64,000 nt of DNA from Fimadaptatus sp050946055 (lineage in GTDB: Bacteria; Bacillota; Clostridia; Christensenellales; Aristaeellaceae). Every line of letters begins with the position of its first letter. The stretch's first letter is position 1. A program made the position numbers and the translations under genes. This document shows, piece after piece, positions 43,137-52,214 of the stretch. Below the pieces are notes generated by a model that saw nothing but the letters and a program-made list of their open reading frames with translations, searched no databases and was not told where the DNA came from. The stretch covers positions 17,519 to 81,518 of the forward strand of contig JBMNUB010000010.1 in the NCBI GenBank assembly GCA_050946055.1, read 5' to 3'.

Positions 43137-43985
43137 TCACTTGCTGCGGAACGTGACGGGAACCTGCAGCTTTATGAACATGCTGCGCCGGTCGGAGTCG
43201 AACACGTTGAACTCGGTCATGACTTCGCACACGTAGTCGCCGCATATCTGATAGCCCTGCGCGCGGCAGTGATTAAGCAGCTTCTGCGCGCCCTCGGCCT
43301 CGCTCTCGAAGTTGTCCAGATATATGCAGGCATACATGCCGCTGTCCAGCTGGGCGGCGTTTTCCAGCTGGGCGGCATCGTTTTTGTTTATGAATATGAA
43401 TATGCGGTCGGCTATCAGGCGGCTCTGCTCGAAGTCGGCGCGGCGGATGGTGGTGCCTATGGTGTAGGTGTGCGCCTGCGGCAGGCGCTTGCCCTCCAGT
43501 GCATCGCGCAGCATGGCCAGCGCGCTTTCGTAGCTGGCCAGCCCCTTGTCGTAGAAGTTCTCCGCGCAGGGCATGCCCCATATCTGCCGCCGGTCTATGT
43601 ATTCCAGCGATAATGTGCCGGGGACGGGCGACTTGCGGTAGCGCTCGATGGAGTCTATGGCGCGCTCCACCGCATCGTGGCGCGCGCGCAGCTGGCGCAT
43701 CTGCTCGTGCAGCTGTTCGTTCTTCTGGGCGAGTATCTCCTCGATTAGCGATACGTCCTCCTTTTTGAACACGTCGCGTATCTCGCCAAGGCTCATACCC
43801 AGCTCCTTCATGTATGCTATCATGTCCAGCCGTGCGTTCTGCCTGAGGTCGTAGTAGCGATAGCCGGTGACGGGATCGACAAAGCGCGGCTTTAACAGGT
43901 CTATGCGGTCATAGAGCCTGAGCGTGGCTATGGTGACGCGATTGCTCTTTGCCATCTGACCTATCGGCACAAGTCCGTTCTTCAT
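43137..43985 (-). CDS. MerR-family regulator with GyrI/BmrR-like effector domain
   Basis: This 282-residue regulator has an N-terminal winged helix (VPIGQMAKSNRVTIATLRLYDRIDLLKPRFVDPVTGYRYYDLRQNARLDMI, residues 6-55), a dimerisation coiled coil (about 75-120), and a C-terminal domain (about 130-280) with aromatic and acidic residues, like the BmrR/GyrI small-molecule pocket. It should bind a dyad in an over-long promoter spacer and activate on ligand binding. The likely target is the dehydrogenase gene 244 bases downstream on the same strand. A GGAGGCG site precedes the ATG. Confidence 0.93.
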   Translation of the reverse strand: MKNGLVPIGQMAKSNRVTIATLRLYDRIDLLKPRFVDPVTGYRYYDLRQNARLDMIAYMKELGMSLGEIRDVFKKEDVSLIEEILAQKNEQLHEQMRQLRARHDAVERAIDSIERYRKSPVPGTLSLEYIDRRQIWGMPCAENFYDKGLASYESALAMLRDALEGKRLPQAHTYTIGTTIRRADFEQSRLIADRIFIFINKNDAAQLENAAQLDSGMYACIYLDNFESEAEGAQKLLNHCRAQGYQICGDYVCEVMTEFNVFDSDRRSMFIKLQVPVTFRSK

Positions 43986-44007
43986 ATAATCGCCTCCGCA
44001 TGCTCAA

Positions 44008-44033
44008 AAAGTCTAATCCAATGAGTAGAGTTT
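44008..44033. promoter_or_regulatory. Dyad in front of the MerR-family gene, possible autoregulatory site
   Basis: AAAGTCTAATC (44008-44018) and GAGTAGAGTTT (44023-44033) are an imperfect inverted repeat, 9 of 11 positions matching, 22 bases upstream of the regulator ATG. A TAGACT -10 lies inside; no convincing -35 is seen. Confidence 0.55.
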
Positions 44034-44345
44034 ACCATCATGCCGGGCGCTTTGCAAGCGCGTTCAAGTCCGGAAAGAATGCGTCTCGCGGCGGGAAGGA
44101 TGGCGCGTTGGGCGGGGAAGCGAGACGTGCCGCAAGCGCGTCAAGGCGGTGGTACCTCTCACGGCGGGAAGGATGGAACGTGGAGCGGGCGAAGCGCAGT
44201 GTGCGGCGGGATGCGGATGTGCTTGCACAGCGGCGCATATAAAGGAAGCATTGTTTCTGCTGCGCGCGTGCGCATGGCTGCGGACTGCGCGGGCCAGAGT
44301 GCGCTTGATGTGACGTGAATTATGCAAAATGCGGCGCGAATCGCT
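44034..44345. other. Gap without genes between the MerR gene and a secreted-protein gene
   Basis: GC-rich, with scattered GGCGGGAAGGATGG-like repeats (three loose copies near 44090, 44120 and 44165). No coding frame is supported. Confidence 0.5.
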
Positions 44346-44378
44346 TTGACACGAAACCGCCTGCATTAGTTAATGCAG
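44346..44378 (+). promoter_or_regulatory. Promoter with an 18-base palindromic operator
   Basis: Perfect TTGACA (44346-44351), 17-base spacer, GTTAAT (44369-44374). An inverted repeat CTGCATTA-GT-TAATGCAG (44361-44378) covers the -10 region, the typical place for a repressor. Confidence 0.75.
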
Positions 44379-44467
44379 ACGCAACATGCATATTGGAACT
44401 ATATGGAGCTGGGGCTCGTCTTATATGCGAAACAACAGTGGAGTACACAATGAGGAGGAAAACTGAT

Positions 44468-45214
44468 ATGAAGAAAATTGTACTATTTTTGACCGCGCTG
44501 GCGCTGCTTGTGATGGCGCTGCCCGTATTTGCCGAGCCTGTTGCCGATACCACCGAGCAGCCCGATATGGGAACTGAGATCGCGGTCATCGCCGGAACTG
44601 TGCTGGAGGTAAACGAGGGCGAGAGCCTGCTGATAGATGCGGGCGAGCAGGGCGAAGTTCTGGCGCTGATAGGCGAGGACACCGTCATGGAGATTGGCGA
44701 GGGCGCTATATCCGTGGGCGACTACGTTTACATCGACTACGACGGCAAGATGACCCGCTCCATACCCGCCCAGATAACGGCCATTACCGTGCGCAGGTTC
44801 ATGATGGAGGGTGATGTTGCCGAGGTTTACGCTGAGGACAACGCCGTGCTGCTGAACGTGGGCGAGAATGAGCAGGTCTATGTGCGCCTGCCCGAGAGCT
44901 GGGCCGGTCAGCAGGTGGACGCGGTACACATGAAGGTGTACTTTGACGGGGTCATGACCATGTCGCTGCCGGGCCAGATAAACGCCGGCCTTGTGATACC
45001 GGGCTACGCCATGCAGGGCGAAGTCACCCAGATAAACCGCGACTACATAATGATAGGCGAGGGCGAGCAGGCCGTTCAGGTCAACTTTGAGGAAGGCACG
45101 CTGCCCCAGTGCCTGAACGTGGGCGACATAGTGCGCGCCATATACGATGGCAAGACCACCCGCTCCCTGCCCCCGCAGATATTCGCCACCGAGATAATCA
45201 AGCTCAATCGCTGA
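44468..45214 (+). CDS. Secreted protein with three internal repeats, unknown function
   Basis: This 248-residue protein starts with a signal peptide (MKKIVLFLTALALLVMALPVFA). The mature part is three repeats of about 65 residues (about 42-110, 113-175, 178-245), each beginning GxVxEVN or similar, containing VGDxVxxxYDGKMTRS-like sequence, ending with LPxQIxAxxV. Each repeat looks like a small beta-barrel with a conserved Tyr-Asp/Phe-Asp-Gly turn; the pattern resembles OB-like or DUF3221-like modules but I cannot name it. GAGGAGG lies 11 bases before the ATG. It is a single-gene unit under a palindromic operator, with a terminator after it. Confidence 0.8.
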   Translation: MKKIVLFLTALALLVMALPVFAEPVADTTEQPDMGTEIAVIAGTVLEVNEGESLLIDAGEQGEVLALIGEDTVMEIGEGAISVGDYVYIDYDGKMTRSIPAQITAITVRRFMMEGDVAEVYAEDNAVLLNVGENEQVYVRLPESWAGQQVDAVHMKVYFDGVMTMSLPGQINAGLVIPGYAMQGEVTQINRDYIMIGEGEQAVQVNFEEGTLPQCLNVGDIVRAIYDGKTTRSLPPQIFATEIIKLNR

Positions 45215-45236
45215 TGACATAGCCATCCCCCTGACC

Positions 45237-45282
45237 GGGCGCTCCATGCGGTTCATAAACGCCGCGTGGAGCGCCCAATTTT
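45237..45282 (+). terminator. Terminator of the secreted repeat-protein gene
   Basis: Ten-base outer stem GGGCGCTCCA/TGGAGCGCCC (45237-45246, 45267-45276), with GCGG/CCGC inside, then AATTTTA. Confidence 0.8.
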
Positions 45283-45710
45283 ATGCAAATATTTTCGCTA
45301 TGGCGGCGAGGGCATTTCAGGCTGCCGGGCGCATGTGCTGGATGCAGCAGAATCGGGCGCAGCGGGGCCGGACACAGGCCCTGCGGCGCAGGAGGGGCAT
45401 TTGCATCGTTCGCCGTCATATGCAGGAGATTTGCGACGGCGGCGCAGTACATTGCCGCGGCACAGGCGGACTTTGAGGTTGGGCGCACATGCCCGCCGTC
45501 GCGCAGGCCATGGCGCAAGCACAGCTGCAGATGCTCATGTCCAACAGACTCTGCGGCACAGGCAAAGCATCGCCCGCTATGGCGCGAGATGCGCTTTTGC
45601 GGCACAATATTATGGAAGCATCGCGCGCAGGAGGATTCACTGCATCACTGCACCGCGTGAACAAAATTCGCACTTTGGGCAAAAAGGCAGAAATGTCCGG
45701 TCATAACCCC
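45283..45710. other. Gap without genes before the BMP operon
   Basis: GC-rich with several frames open only because of base composition. No repeat or RNA motif is recognised; a purine riboswitch was looked for and not seen. Confidence 0.5.
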
Positions 45711-45739
45711 TTTTCAAAATACACTATCGCTGTTATAAT
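45711..45739 (+). promoter_or_regulatory. Promoter of the BMP-family binding-protein gene
   Basis: TTTTCA (45711-45716), 17-base spacer, perfect TATAAT (45734-45739), about 48 bases before the ATG at 45787. Confidence 0.7.
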
Positions 45740-45786
45740 AAATTAGGAGCATTCGTTGCTCACAATACGAGAGGAGAATGTGCAAC

Positions 45787-46908
45787 ATGAAAAAGATCGT
45801 ATCACTTCTGCTGATGGTCGCCATGCTGATGTGCGGCTTCTCGTTCGCTGCTGCGGAAGGCGAGACCACCTACCGCGTTGCGATGATAACCGACTCCGGC
45901 GACATAACCGACCAGTCCTTTAACCAGACCACCTACGAGGCCTGCAAGGCCTTCTGCGACGCCAATGGCGTGGACTTCAACTACTTCAAGCCCACCGGCG
46001 ACTCCGATCCCGAGCGCGTGGCTCAGATAGAGGCCGCTGTTGACGAGGGCTACAACGTAATCGTGCTGCCCGGCTACCTGTTCGCTCCGGCGATAGCCGA
46101 GTGCCAGCCCATGTACCCCGACGTGAAGTTCATCGCTCTGGACGTGAGCGAGGCCGATCTGACCGGCAACAACGTGGACATAACTTCCGCGCCCAACCTG
46201 TTCAGCGCCGTATATCAGGAGGAGCTGTCCGGTTACATGGCGGGCTATGCTGCGGTAAAGATGGGCTATGAGCACCTGGGCTTCCTGGGCGGCATGGCCG
46301 TTCCTGCGGTCATACGCTTTGGCTACGGCTTCGTGCAGGGCGCCGACGCGGCGGCCGTCGAGCTGGGCAAGGCTGACAAGGTCACTGTCGAGTACGTGTA
46401 CGGCAACCAGTTCTACGGCGACCCCGACATCACCGCTTACATGGACAACTGGTATCAGACCATGGGCGTGCAGGCCGTGTTCGCATGCGGCGGCGGCATA
46501 TACACCTCTGCGGCTGAGGCTGCCCGCAACGTTGACGGCGGCAAGGTCATAGGCGTTGACACCGACCAGTCGGCTATAATAGACACCTACGGCGAGAAGA
46601 TGACCCTGACCTCTGCCATGAAGGGTCTGGCCGCTACCGTAAACACCCTGCTCACCGAGACCGTGGCCGGCAACTTCGCCAACTACGGCGGCAAGATAGA
46701 GAACCTGGGTCTGGTCTCCGCGACCGAGCTGGATAAGAACTATGTCGGCCTGCCCATGGAGAGCACCCAGTGGAAAGACACCTTCACTCAGGATGATTAC
46801 GCCAAGCTGGTAGCTTCCATGGTCGATGGCACCATAACCGTGTCCAACGCTACCGATGCGATGCCCGCCGTTTCCATCAAGGTAAACGAGTACGGCAACA
46901 TAAAGTAA
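45787..46908 (+). CDS. BMP-family (PnrA/Med-like) nucleoside-binding protein
   Basis: This 373-residue receptor has a signal peptide (MKKIVSLLLMVAMLMCGFSFAAA) and the BMP signature: YRVAMITDSGDITDQSFNQTTYEACKAF, VIVLPGYLFAPAIAECQPMYPDVKFIALDV, LGFLGGMAVPAVIRFGYGFVQGADAA and VFACGGGIYTSAAEAARNVDGGKVIGVDTDQ. Characterised relatives (PnrA, BmpA) bind purine nucleosides. Cys17 is not in a good lipobox, so cleavage before EGE is more likely than lipidation. GAGGAG lies 10 bases before the ATG at 45787. Hairpins separate it from its ATPase and permease genes 530 bases downstream. Confidence 0.92.
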   Translation: MKKIVSLLLMVAMLMCGFSFAAAEGETTYRVAMITDSGDITDQSFNQTTYEACKAFCDANGVDFNYFKPTGDSDPERVAQIEAAVDEGYNVIVLPGYLFAPAIAECQPMYPDVKFIALDVSEADLTGNNVDITSAPNLFSAVYQEELSGYMAGYAAVKMGYEHLGFLGGMAVPAVIRFGYGFVQGADAAAVELGKADKVTVEYVYGNQFYGDPDITAYMDNWYQTMGVQAVFACGGGIYTSAAEAARNVDGGKVIGVDTDQSAIIDTYGEKMTLTSAMKGLAATVNTLLTETVAGNFANYGGKIENLGLVSATELDKNYVGLPMESTQWKDTFTQDDYAKLVASMVDGTITVSNATDAMPAVSIKVNEYGNIK

Positions 46909-46931
46909 GCTATATTCTGTATAGAACATTG

Positions 46932-46954
46932 CCGGGGATGAATCTCATCCCCGG
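46932..46954 (+). terminator. Hairpin directly after the binding-protein gene
   Basis: Ten-base stem CCGGGGATGA/TCATCCCCGG with a 3-base loop. The T run is weak; it may protect the receptor mRNA. Confidence 0.7.
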
Positions 46955-46958
46955 TCTT

Positions 46959-47033
46959 GACAAAAGCCCCTGCTCTCCGGGGCGCGCCCGGACAAAGCGC
47001 TTCCGGACGCGCCGGAGGACGGGGGTTTTTGTC
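46959..47033 (+). terminator. Strong terminator between receptor and transporter genes
   Basis: A long interrupted stem: outer GACAAAAGCCCC with GGGGGTTTTTGTC, inner CTCCGG/CGCGCC pairings, ending in five T. Partial readthrough or a second promoter is needed for the ATPase gene. Confidence 0.82.
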
Positions 47034-47121
47034 AGGACAAGGGAAGTGCTGCTGGCAATGGACGGCGATATGCCGACTGATGCGGGCGGCGCATGGAGTG
47101 TCTTTCGCATTTGACGCTGCG

Positions 47122-47392
47122 GCACAGCGGTGAATGCGCGCCGCGCGAACAGCGGCAGACTGCGTGATGCACAGCGGTATACTGCGCGCCGCACACAGCG
47201 GCGAATCACGCGCTGCGTGAACAGCGGAAGACCGCATGGCATGTAGCGGTATACTGCGCGCTGCACACACAGCGGTAAATCACGCGCCGCGTGAACAGGT
47301 AGAATACCGCATGCATGCAAGGCGGCAGACCGCACAGCGGCGGACTATGCATCGCGGCACAGCGGCAGGAAACGCATGCACAGCAGCCGGGC
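47122..47392. repeat. Degenerate tandem array with ACAGCGG core
   Basis: About 10 units of roughly 24-30 bases, each with ACAGCGG followed by TATACTGCGCG, AATCACGCG, CAGACTGC or similar and a GCCGCGTGA-like end. No spacer structure and no coding frame. It lies between a terminator and the ATPase gene. Confidence 0.75.
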
Positions 47393-47439
47393 TAAGGCTG
47401 CGCGCACCGCGCAAAATGGCAACGTAGGAGGAATGCTTC

Positions 47440-48999
47440 GTGGAGAACGGTATTACCGGAGGGAAGGGCGGTCAGGCGCCGTATGCCATCGAGATGGTGG
47501 GCATAACCAAGCGCTTTCCGGGGATAATTGCCAACGACAACATCACATTGCAGCTAAGGCGCGGTGAGATACACGCGCTGCTGGGCGAAAACGGCGCGGG
47601 CAAGTCCACGCTCATGAGCGTATTGTTCGGCCTGTATCAGCCTGAGGAGGGCGTGATAAAGAAGGACGGCAAGGTCGTGTCCATAAAGGACCCCAACGAC
47701 GCGACCGCGCTGGGCATAGGCATGGTGCATCAGCACTTCAAGCTGGTCGAATGCTTTACCGTGCTGGACAACATAATCATGGGCGTGGAACCCAACCGCT
47801 TCGGCTTCCTTCAAAAGAAGGAGGCGCGCCGCAAGGTGATGGAGCTGTCCGGGCGCTATGGCCTGCAGGTCGATCCCGATGCCAGGGTGGAGAACATAAC
47901 CGTGGGCATGCAGCAGCGCACCGAGATACTCAAAATGCTCTATCGCGACAACGAGATACTGATATTCGACGAGCCGACTGCCGTGCTTACGCCGCAGGAG
48001 ATAGACGAGCTTATGCAGATAATGCGCAATCTCGCCGCCGAGGGCAAGTCGATATTGTTCATATCTCACAAGCTGGCCGAGATAATGGCGGTAGCCGACC
48101 GCTGCACGGTGCTGCGCAAGGGCAAGTACATAGGCACGGTAAACACCGCAGACACCAATGTGGAGGAACTGTCCGCCATGATGGTGGGCAGAAACGTCAA
48201 CTTCCACGTGGAAAAGCAGGACAGAACCCCCGGCGACGTGATACTCAAGGTCGAGAACATGACAGTCGCCTCCAGCATGCACAAGAACAACGCCGTGCGC
48301 AACGTGTCGCTTGAGGTGCGCGCGGGCGAGATAGTGTGTCTGGCCGGCATAGACGGCAATGGCCAGAGCGAGTTCGTGTACGGCCTGACCGGCCTTGAGC
48401 CGCTGGTGTCGGGCAAGATAACCATGTGTGGCCGCGACATCACCAAAACCAGCATACGCGAGCGCTCGGTAAACGGCATGAGCCACATACCCGAGGACAG
48501 GCACAAGCACGGCCTTGTGCTGGACTACACGCTGGAGGACAACATAGTGCTGCAGCGCTACTTCGAGCCGGAATTCACTAAAAACGGCTTTTTGCGGCGC
48601 GGCAACATACGCAAGTATGCCGAGCGATTGATAGAGCAGTACGACATACGCTCGGGTCAGGGCTCGATAACCATATCGCGCAGCATGTCGGGCGGCAATC
48701 AGCAAAAGGCCATCGTCGCGCGCGAGATAGACCGCTCGCCGCAGCTGCTAATTGCCGTGCAGCCCACGCGCGGACTGGACGTGGGCGCGATAGAGTACAT
48801 ACACAAGCAGATAGTCGCCGCGCGCGACGAGGGCAAGGCGGTGCTGCTGGTGTCGCTGGAGATGGACGAGGTACTGGATATGTCCGACCGCATACTGGTC
48901 ATGTTCGACGGCGAGATAGTGGGCGAGCTTGATCCCAAGACCACTACGGCTGAGGAGATGGGCCTTTACATGGCGGGCGCCAAGAGGGAGGAGCGGTAA
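47440..48999 (+). CDS. Nucleoside/sugar ABC importer ATPase with two nucleotide-binding domains
   Basis: This 519-residue protein belongs to the RbsA/NupO group. The first domain has Walker A GENGAGKS, the signature-like VGMQQRTEILKML and Walker B ILIFDEPTAVLTPQE. The second has a degenerate Walker A GIDGNGQSE, signature SGGNQQKAIVAREI and LLIAVQPTRGLDVGA, with Val-Gln in place of Asp-Glu, as usual for the second site in this family. Start is GTG, 9 bases after GGAGG. With the BMP receptor and two permeases it makes a purine-nucleoside importer (substrate inferred from family). Confidence 0.93.
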   Translation: MENGITGGKGGQAPYAIEMVGITKRFPGIIANDNITLQLRRGEIHALLGENGAGKSTLMSVLFGLYQPEEGVIKKDGKVVSIKDPNDATALGIGMVHQHFKLVECFTVLDNIIMGVEPNRFGFLQKKEARRKVMELSGRYGLQVDPDARVENITVGMQQRTEILKMLYRDNEILIFDEPTAVLTPQEIDELMQIMRNLAAEGKSILFISHKLAEIMAVADRCTVLRKGKYIGTVNTADTNVEELSAMMVGRNVNFHVEKQDRTPGDVILKVENMTVASSMHKNNAVRNVSLEVRAGEIVCLAGIDGNGQSEFVYGLTGLEPLVSGKITMCGRDITKTSIRERSVNGMSHIPEDRHKHGLVLDYTLEDNIVLQRYFEPEFTKNGFLRRGNIRKYAERLIEQYDIRSGQGSITISRSMSGGNQQKAIVAREIDRSPQLLIAVQPTRGLDVGAIEYIHKQIVAARDEGKAVLLVSLEMDEVLDMSDRILVMFDGEIVGELDPKTTTAEEMGLYMAGAKREER

Positions 49000-49000
49000 G

Positions 49001-50128
49001 ATGGACGGCAAGAAAAAGACACCATTTTTCCAGATACCGGGAGTGCAGACGATGCTGGCATCGCTCTTGTGCATACTTCTGGGTCTGCTGGTGGGCTATC
49101 TTGCGCTGCTGATAATTAACCCGGCGGGCGCATGGGATGCAATAACCGTAATAGTCAAGAACTTCTGGAAGTACAGCTCGACCAATGCTCAGCTAAAGTA
49201 TCTGGGCAACACGCTGGTCAAGTCCGCGCCGCTCACCATGTGCGGCCTGTCGGTGCTGTTTGCGTATAAGGTGGGCCTTTTCAACATAGGTGTCGCCGGT
49301 CAGTATGTGGCTGGCGCGGGCGCGGCGCTGTATTGCGCGCTGGTGTGGCACATGCCCTGGTATGTGTGCATGCTGGCGGCGGCGGTCGCGGGCGCGGCCA
49401 TGGGCTGCATATCGGGCGCGCTCAAGGCGTACTGCAACGTGAACGAGGTCATATCCTGCATAATGCTCAACTGGATAGGGCTGTATTCGGTAAACGGCCT
49501 GCTCTCGGTAGTAAAGGATCCCAGCAGTCCCTACACGGTAAAGCTGGCAAACGGCAACCCCTCGGCCATAATCCCCTCGGGCGGGCTGGAGGCGCTGTTC
49601 TCGGGCAACAAGTACGTCACCATAGCCATACCGCTTTCAATACTGGCGGCGGTTATAATATGGGTGCTGCTGAGCAAGACGCGGCTGGGGTATGAGCTGA
49701 AGGCTACCGGCCTTAACAAGCACGCCGCGCGCTACTGCGGCATGCGCGAAAAGTACAACATAATCCTCACCATGGGCATAGCGGGAGCGCTGGCCGGAAT
49801 GGGCGCGTCCATGCTGTTCCTGACCGGGTTTGAGGAGTGGGCGGTCACTCAGTCCGCCGTGCCTGCCATGGGCTTTAACGGCATAGCCGCGGCGTTCCTA
49901 GGCGGACTGCATCCCATAGGCACGATATTTGCGTCCTTCTTCATACAGCACATAACCAATGGCGGCGCGTATGTCGATAGAGCCATGTACAGCTCGCAGA
50001 TATCCGACTTCATAGCCGCTGTGATAATCTACATGTGCGGATTCGTACTGTTCTTCCGTCAGATGATGAACAGCCGCGCGTCCCGCAAGGCGGACTCGAA
50101 ACTGCGGAAGGAGGCCGGGAAGAAATGA
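49001..50128 (+). CDS. Nucleoside ABC importer permease, NupP/YufP-like
   Basis: This 375-residue membrane protein of the BPD_transp_2 family has about ten hydrophobic segments; diagnostic stretches are VGLFNIGVAGQYVAGAGAA, CNVNEVISCIMLNWIGLY, GYELKATGLNKHAARYCGM and ALAGMGASMLF. GAGGAGCGG lies just before the ATG. Frames open farther upstream run inside the ATPase gene and are rejected. It overlaps the next permease gene by 4 bases. Confidence 0.92.
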   Translation: MDGKKKTPFFQIPGVQTMLASLLCILLGLLVGYLALLIINPAGAWDAITVIVKNFWKYSSTNAQLKYLGNTLVKSAPLTMCGLSVLFAYKVGLFNIGVAGQYVAGAGAALYCALVWHMPWYVCMLAAAVAGAAMGCISGALKAYCNVNEVISCIMLNWIGLYSVNGLLSVVKDPSSPYTVKLANGNPSAIIPSGGLEALFSGNKYVTIAIPLSILAAVIIWVLLSKTRLGYELKATGLNKHAARYCGMREKYNIILTMGIAGALAGMGASMLFLTGFEEWAVTQSAVPAMGFNGIAAAFLGGLHPIGTIFASFFIQHITNGGAYVDRAMYSSQISDFIAAVIIYMCGFVLFFRQMMNSRASRKADSKLRKEAGKK

Positions 50129-51066
50129 CCCTGCTTTGTCAGTACATGCTCATGTTCGCCTCGGTGCTGCTGCTGGTGGCGCTGGGCGGCTGCTTCTCGG
50201 AGCATTCGGGCGTAATAAACATAGGGCTTGAGGGCATAATGGTGTTCGGCGCGCTGGGCGGTGCGCTGGTGATGAAGTATCTGCCCGACGGCACGGCTGC
50301 GGGCGTGGTGATAATCATGACCACGCTGGCCGCGATGATATTTGGCCTGCTGTACTCACTTTTGCTGGCGGTGGCGGCGATAAACTTCAAGGCCGATCAG
50401 ACTCTGGTTGGTACGGCCATGAACCTGCTTGGCACCGCCGCTGCGACCGTAATAGTCAAGGCCATCAACATCGCGGAGGATGTATCCAATGTGTCCTCGG
50501 CCATAAGCTACGTAAACGTCAAGCAGGCGTTCCTCGTGGACATAGGCAAGTTTGAATTCAACTGGTTCATGCTGATATCGCTGATACTGCTGATAGTGTC
50601 GTGGGTGGTGCTGTACAAGACCAAGTTTGGCCTGAGGCTTCAGGCCTGCGGCGAGCATCCTCAGGCGGCCGACTCGGTGGGCATAAACGTATACAAGATG
50701 CGCTATGCGGGCGTGATGATATCGGGCGTGCTGGGCGGTCTGGGCGGCCTTGTGTACATAACCGCAGGCGTTAGCGAATGGAAGTTTGAAAACGGCGTGG
50801 CGGGCTTTGGCTTCCTGGCGCTGGCGGTTATGATATTCGGCCAGTGGAAGCCCATGCGCATAGCGCTGGCGGCGCTGCTGTTTGGCCTGTTCCGCTCGCT
50901 GAGCAATGTGTACACCGGTTTCGACGTGCTTACGCGGCTTAATCTGCCCAGCAGCGTGTACAACATGCTGCCCTACATAATATCGCTGGTGGTGCTGGCG
51001 CTGACCAGCTCCAAGTCCCGCGCGCCCAAGGCGGAGGGCGTGCCATACGACAAGGGAAGCAGATAG
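50125..51066 (+). CDS. Nucleoside ABC importer permease, NupQ/YufQ-like
   Basis: This 313-residue permease is the second BPD_transp_2 membrane subunit. It has SGVINIGLEGIMVFGALGGAL, KADQTLVGTAMNLLGTAAAT, GLRLQACGEHPQAADSVGINV and AGVMISGVLGGLGGL. The ATG overlaps the TGA of the preceding gene. It is the last gene of the importer operon; the tail is basic. Confidence 0.92.
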   Translation: MTLLCQYMLMFASVLLLVALGGCFSEHSGVINIGLEGIMVFGALGGALVMKYLPDGTAAGVVIIMTTLAAMIFGLLYSLLLAVAAINFKADQTLVGTAMNLLGTAAATVIVKAINIAEDVSNVSSAISYVNVKQAFLVDIGKFEFNWFMLISLILLIVSWVVLYKTKFGLRLQACGEHPQAADSVGINVYKMRYAGVMISGVLGGLGGLVYITAGVSEWKFENGVAGFGFLALAVMIFGQWKPMRIALAALLFGLFRSLSNVYTGFDVLTRLNLPSSVYNMLPYIISLVVLALTSSKSRAPKAEGVPYDKGSR

Positions 51067-51569
51067 ATTCGCAGGCCGCCGGGGATGGGGCGCGGCGCTC
51101 CATGGCATTTCAATATGGCTAATATCAGCGGTTGGCCGCGCATCGCGGCGCAGGTTCGGTAAAGTACGGCCTGCCATATGCTGAATATGTGCAAAGGCTC
51201 GCTCTCCGTTCATGCGCGGGGGCGGGCTTTTGCGCCGATTTGGTCAGCGCGCGGGCTGCGCGCTTGCAGGACACCATGCGCGTGCCTGTACGTGCGCGTG
51301 CGGCTCGCGGCAGGCAGAACATGCATGCGGCAGAATAGCTTGCGGCATGCGCGTGCGATTGCCGTAGGAAGCTGTGTAGGCGGGCGCTGCGCCCGCTTGT
51401 GCCGCGCGCTGCGCCTGTTATGCGGCTGAGAAACGCGCATGCATAGGCTGCGTCCGGCCGGCGCGAATATGCGCGCCGCACTTGGCCGCAGAACAGATGG
51501 ACGGCATATGAGAGCGCGCGCCGGCAAATGCCGCGCGGGCGCAGGGAGCTTTGAAAGGAGCATATATCG
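51067..51569. other. Gap without genes after the nucleoside importer
   Basis: Very GC-rich; several frames are open but none has a start site with a ribosome signal or a recognisable product. No hairpin with a T run is seen, so the importer operon may be ended elsewhere. Confidence 0.5.
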
Positions 51570-52202
51570 ATGAAAGTATTGCTGGTAAACGGAAGCCCGC
51601 ACAGGCATGGCTGCACGTTCACGGCGCTGAGCGAGGCGGCGCGCGTGCTAGAGCAGGAGGGCATAGAGACCGAGATATTCTGGGTGGGCAACAAGCCCGT
51701 GAACAGCTGCATATGCTGCTTTGCCTGCCGCAAGAACGGCAGATGCGCCTTCGACGATGGCGTGAACGAGCTGTTGGACAAGGCTGAGGAGGCGGATGGC
51801 TTCATATTCGGCACGCCCGTGCATTGGGGCGGCGCGACCGGCGCGCTGACCGCCATGCTGGGCAGGCTGTTCTACGCCGACATGAACGGCGGCAAGGGGC
51901 GCTTCTATATGAAGCCCGCGGCGGCAGTGGTGTCGGCGCGGCGCGCAGGCACTACATCGACATGGGATCAGCTCAACAAGTACTTCGGCCTCATGCAGAT
52001 GCCCATAGTCACCTCGCAGTACTGGAACATGGTGCATGGCGCGCTGGCCGAGCAGGTGAACGAGGACAGGGAGGGACTTCAGACCATGCGCACTCTGGCG
52101 CGCAACATGGCCTTCATGCTCAAGTGCAAGCAGGTGGCGCTGGAACACGGCGTGCGCATGCCCGAGCGCGAGGAACGCATATCCACAAACTTTATAAGGT
52201 AA
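51570..52202 (+). CDS. Flavodoxin-fold NAD(P)H-dependent FMN reductase/iron-sulfur flavoprotein-like
   Basis: This 210-residue cytoplasmic protein begins KVLLVNGSPHRHGCTFTALSEA, the FMN phosphate-binding loop of flavodoxin-like reductases, and has a Cys cluster CICCFACRKNGRC (residues about 47-60) of the kind found in iron-sulfur flavoproteins, then FGTPVHWGGATGAL and a YWNMVHG segment. AAAGGAG precedes the ATG. It is followed 12 bases later by a flavin-reductase-domain gene, so they form a two-gene redox unit. Electron partner unknown. Confidence 0.85.
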   Translation: MKVLLVNGSPHRHGCTFTALSEAARVLEQEGIETEIFWVGNKPVNSCICCFACRKNGRCAFDDGVNELLDKAEEADGFIFGTPVHWGGATGALTAMLGRLFYADMNGGKGRFYMKPAAAVVSARRAGTTSTWDQLNKYFGLMQMPIVTSQYWNMVHGALAEQVNEDREGLQTMRTLARNMAFMLKCKQVALEHGVRMPEREERISTNFIR

Positions 52203-52214
52203 GGAGAGAATTGT

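Noticed and set aside
44140..44165. T-box riboswitch, from a GGTGGTACC motif
   Set aside because: The motif is not followed by CGCG, there is no specifier stem or antiterminator, and the next gene is a secreted protein rather than an aminoacyl-tRNA synthetase or amino acid gene.
45215..45777. Purine riboswitch upstream of the BMP-family gene, and several open frames of 70-150 codons
   Set aside because: No conserved three-way junction core is recognisable. The frames overlap in all directions and reflect base composition only.
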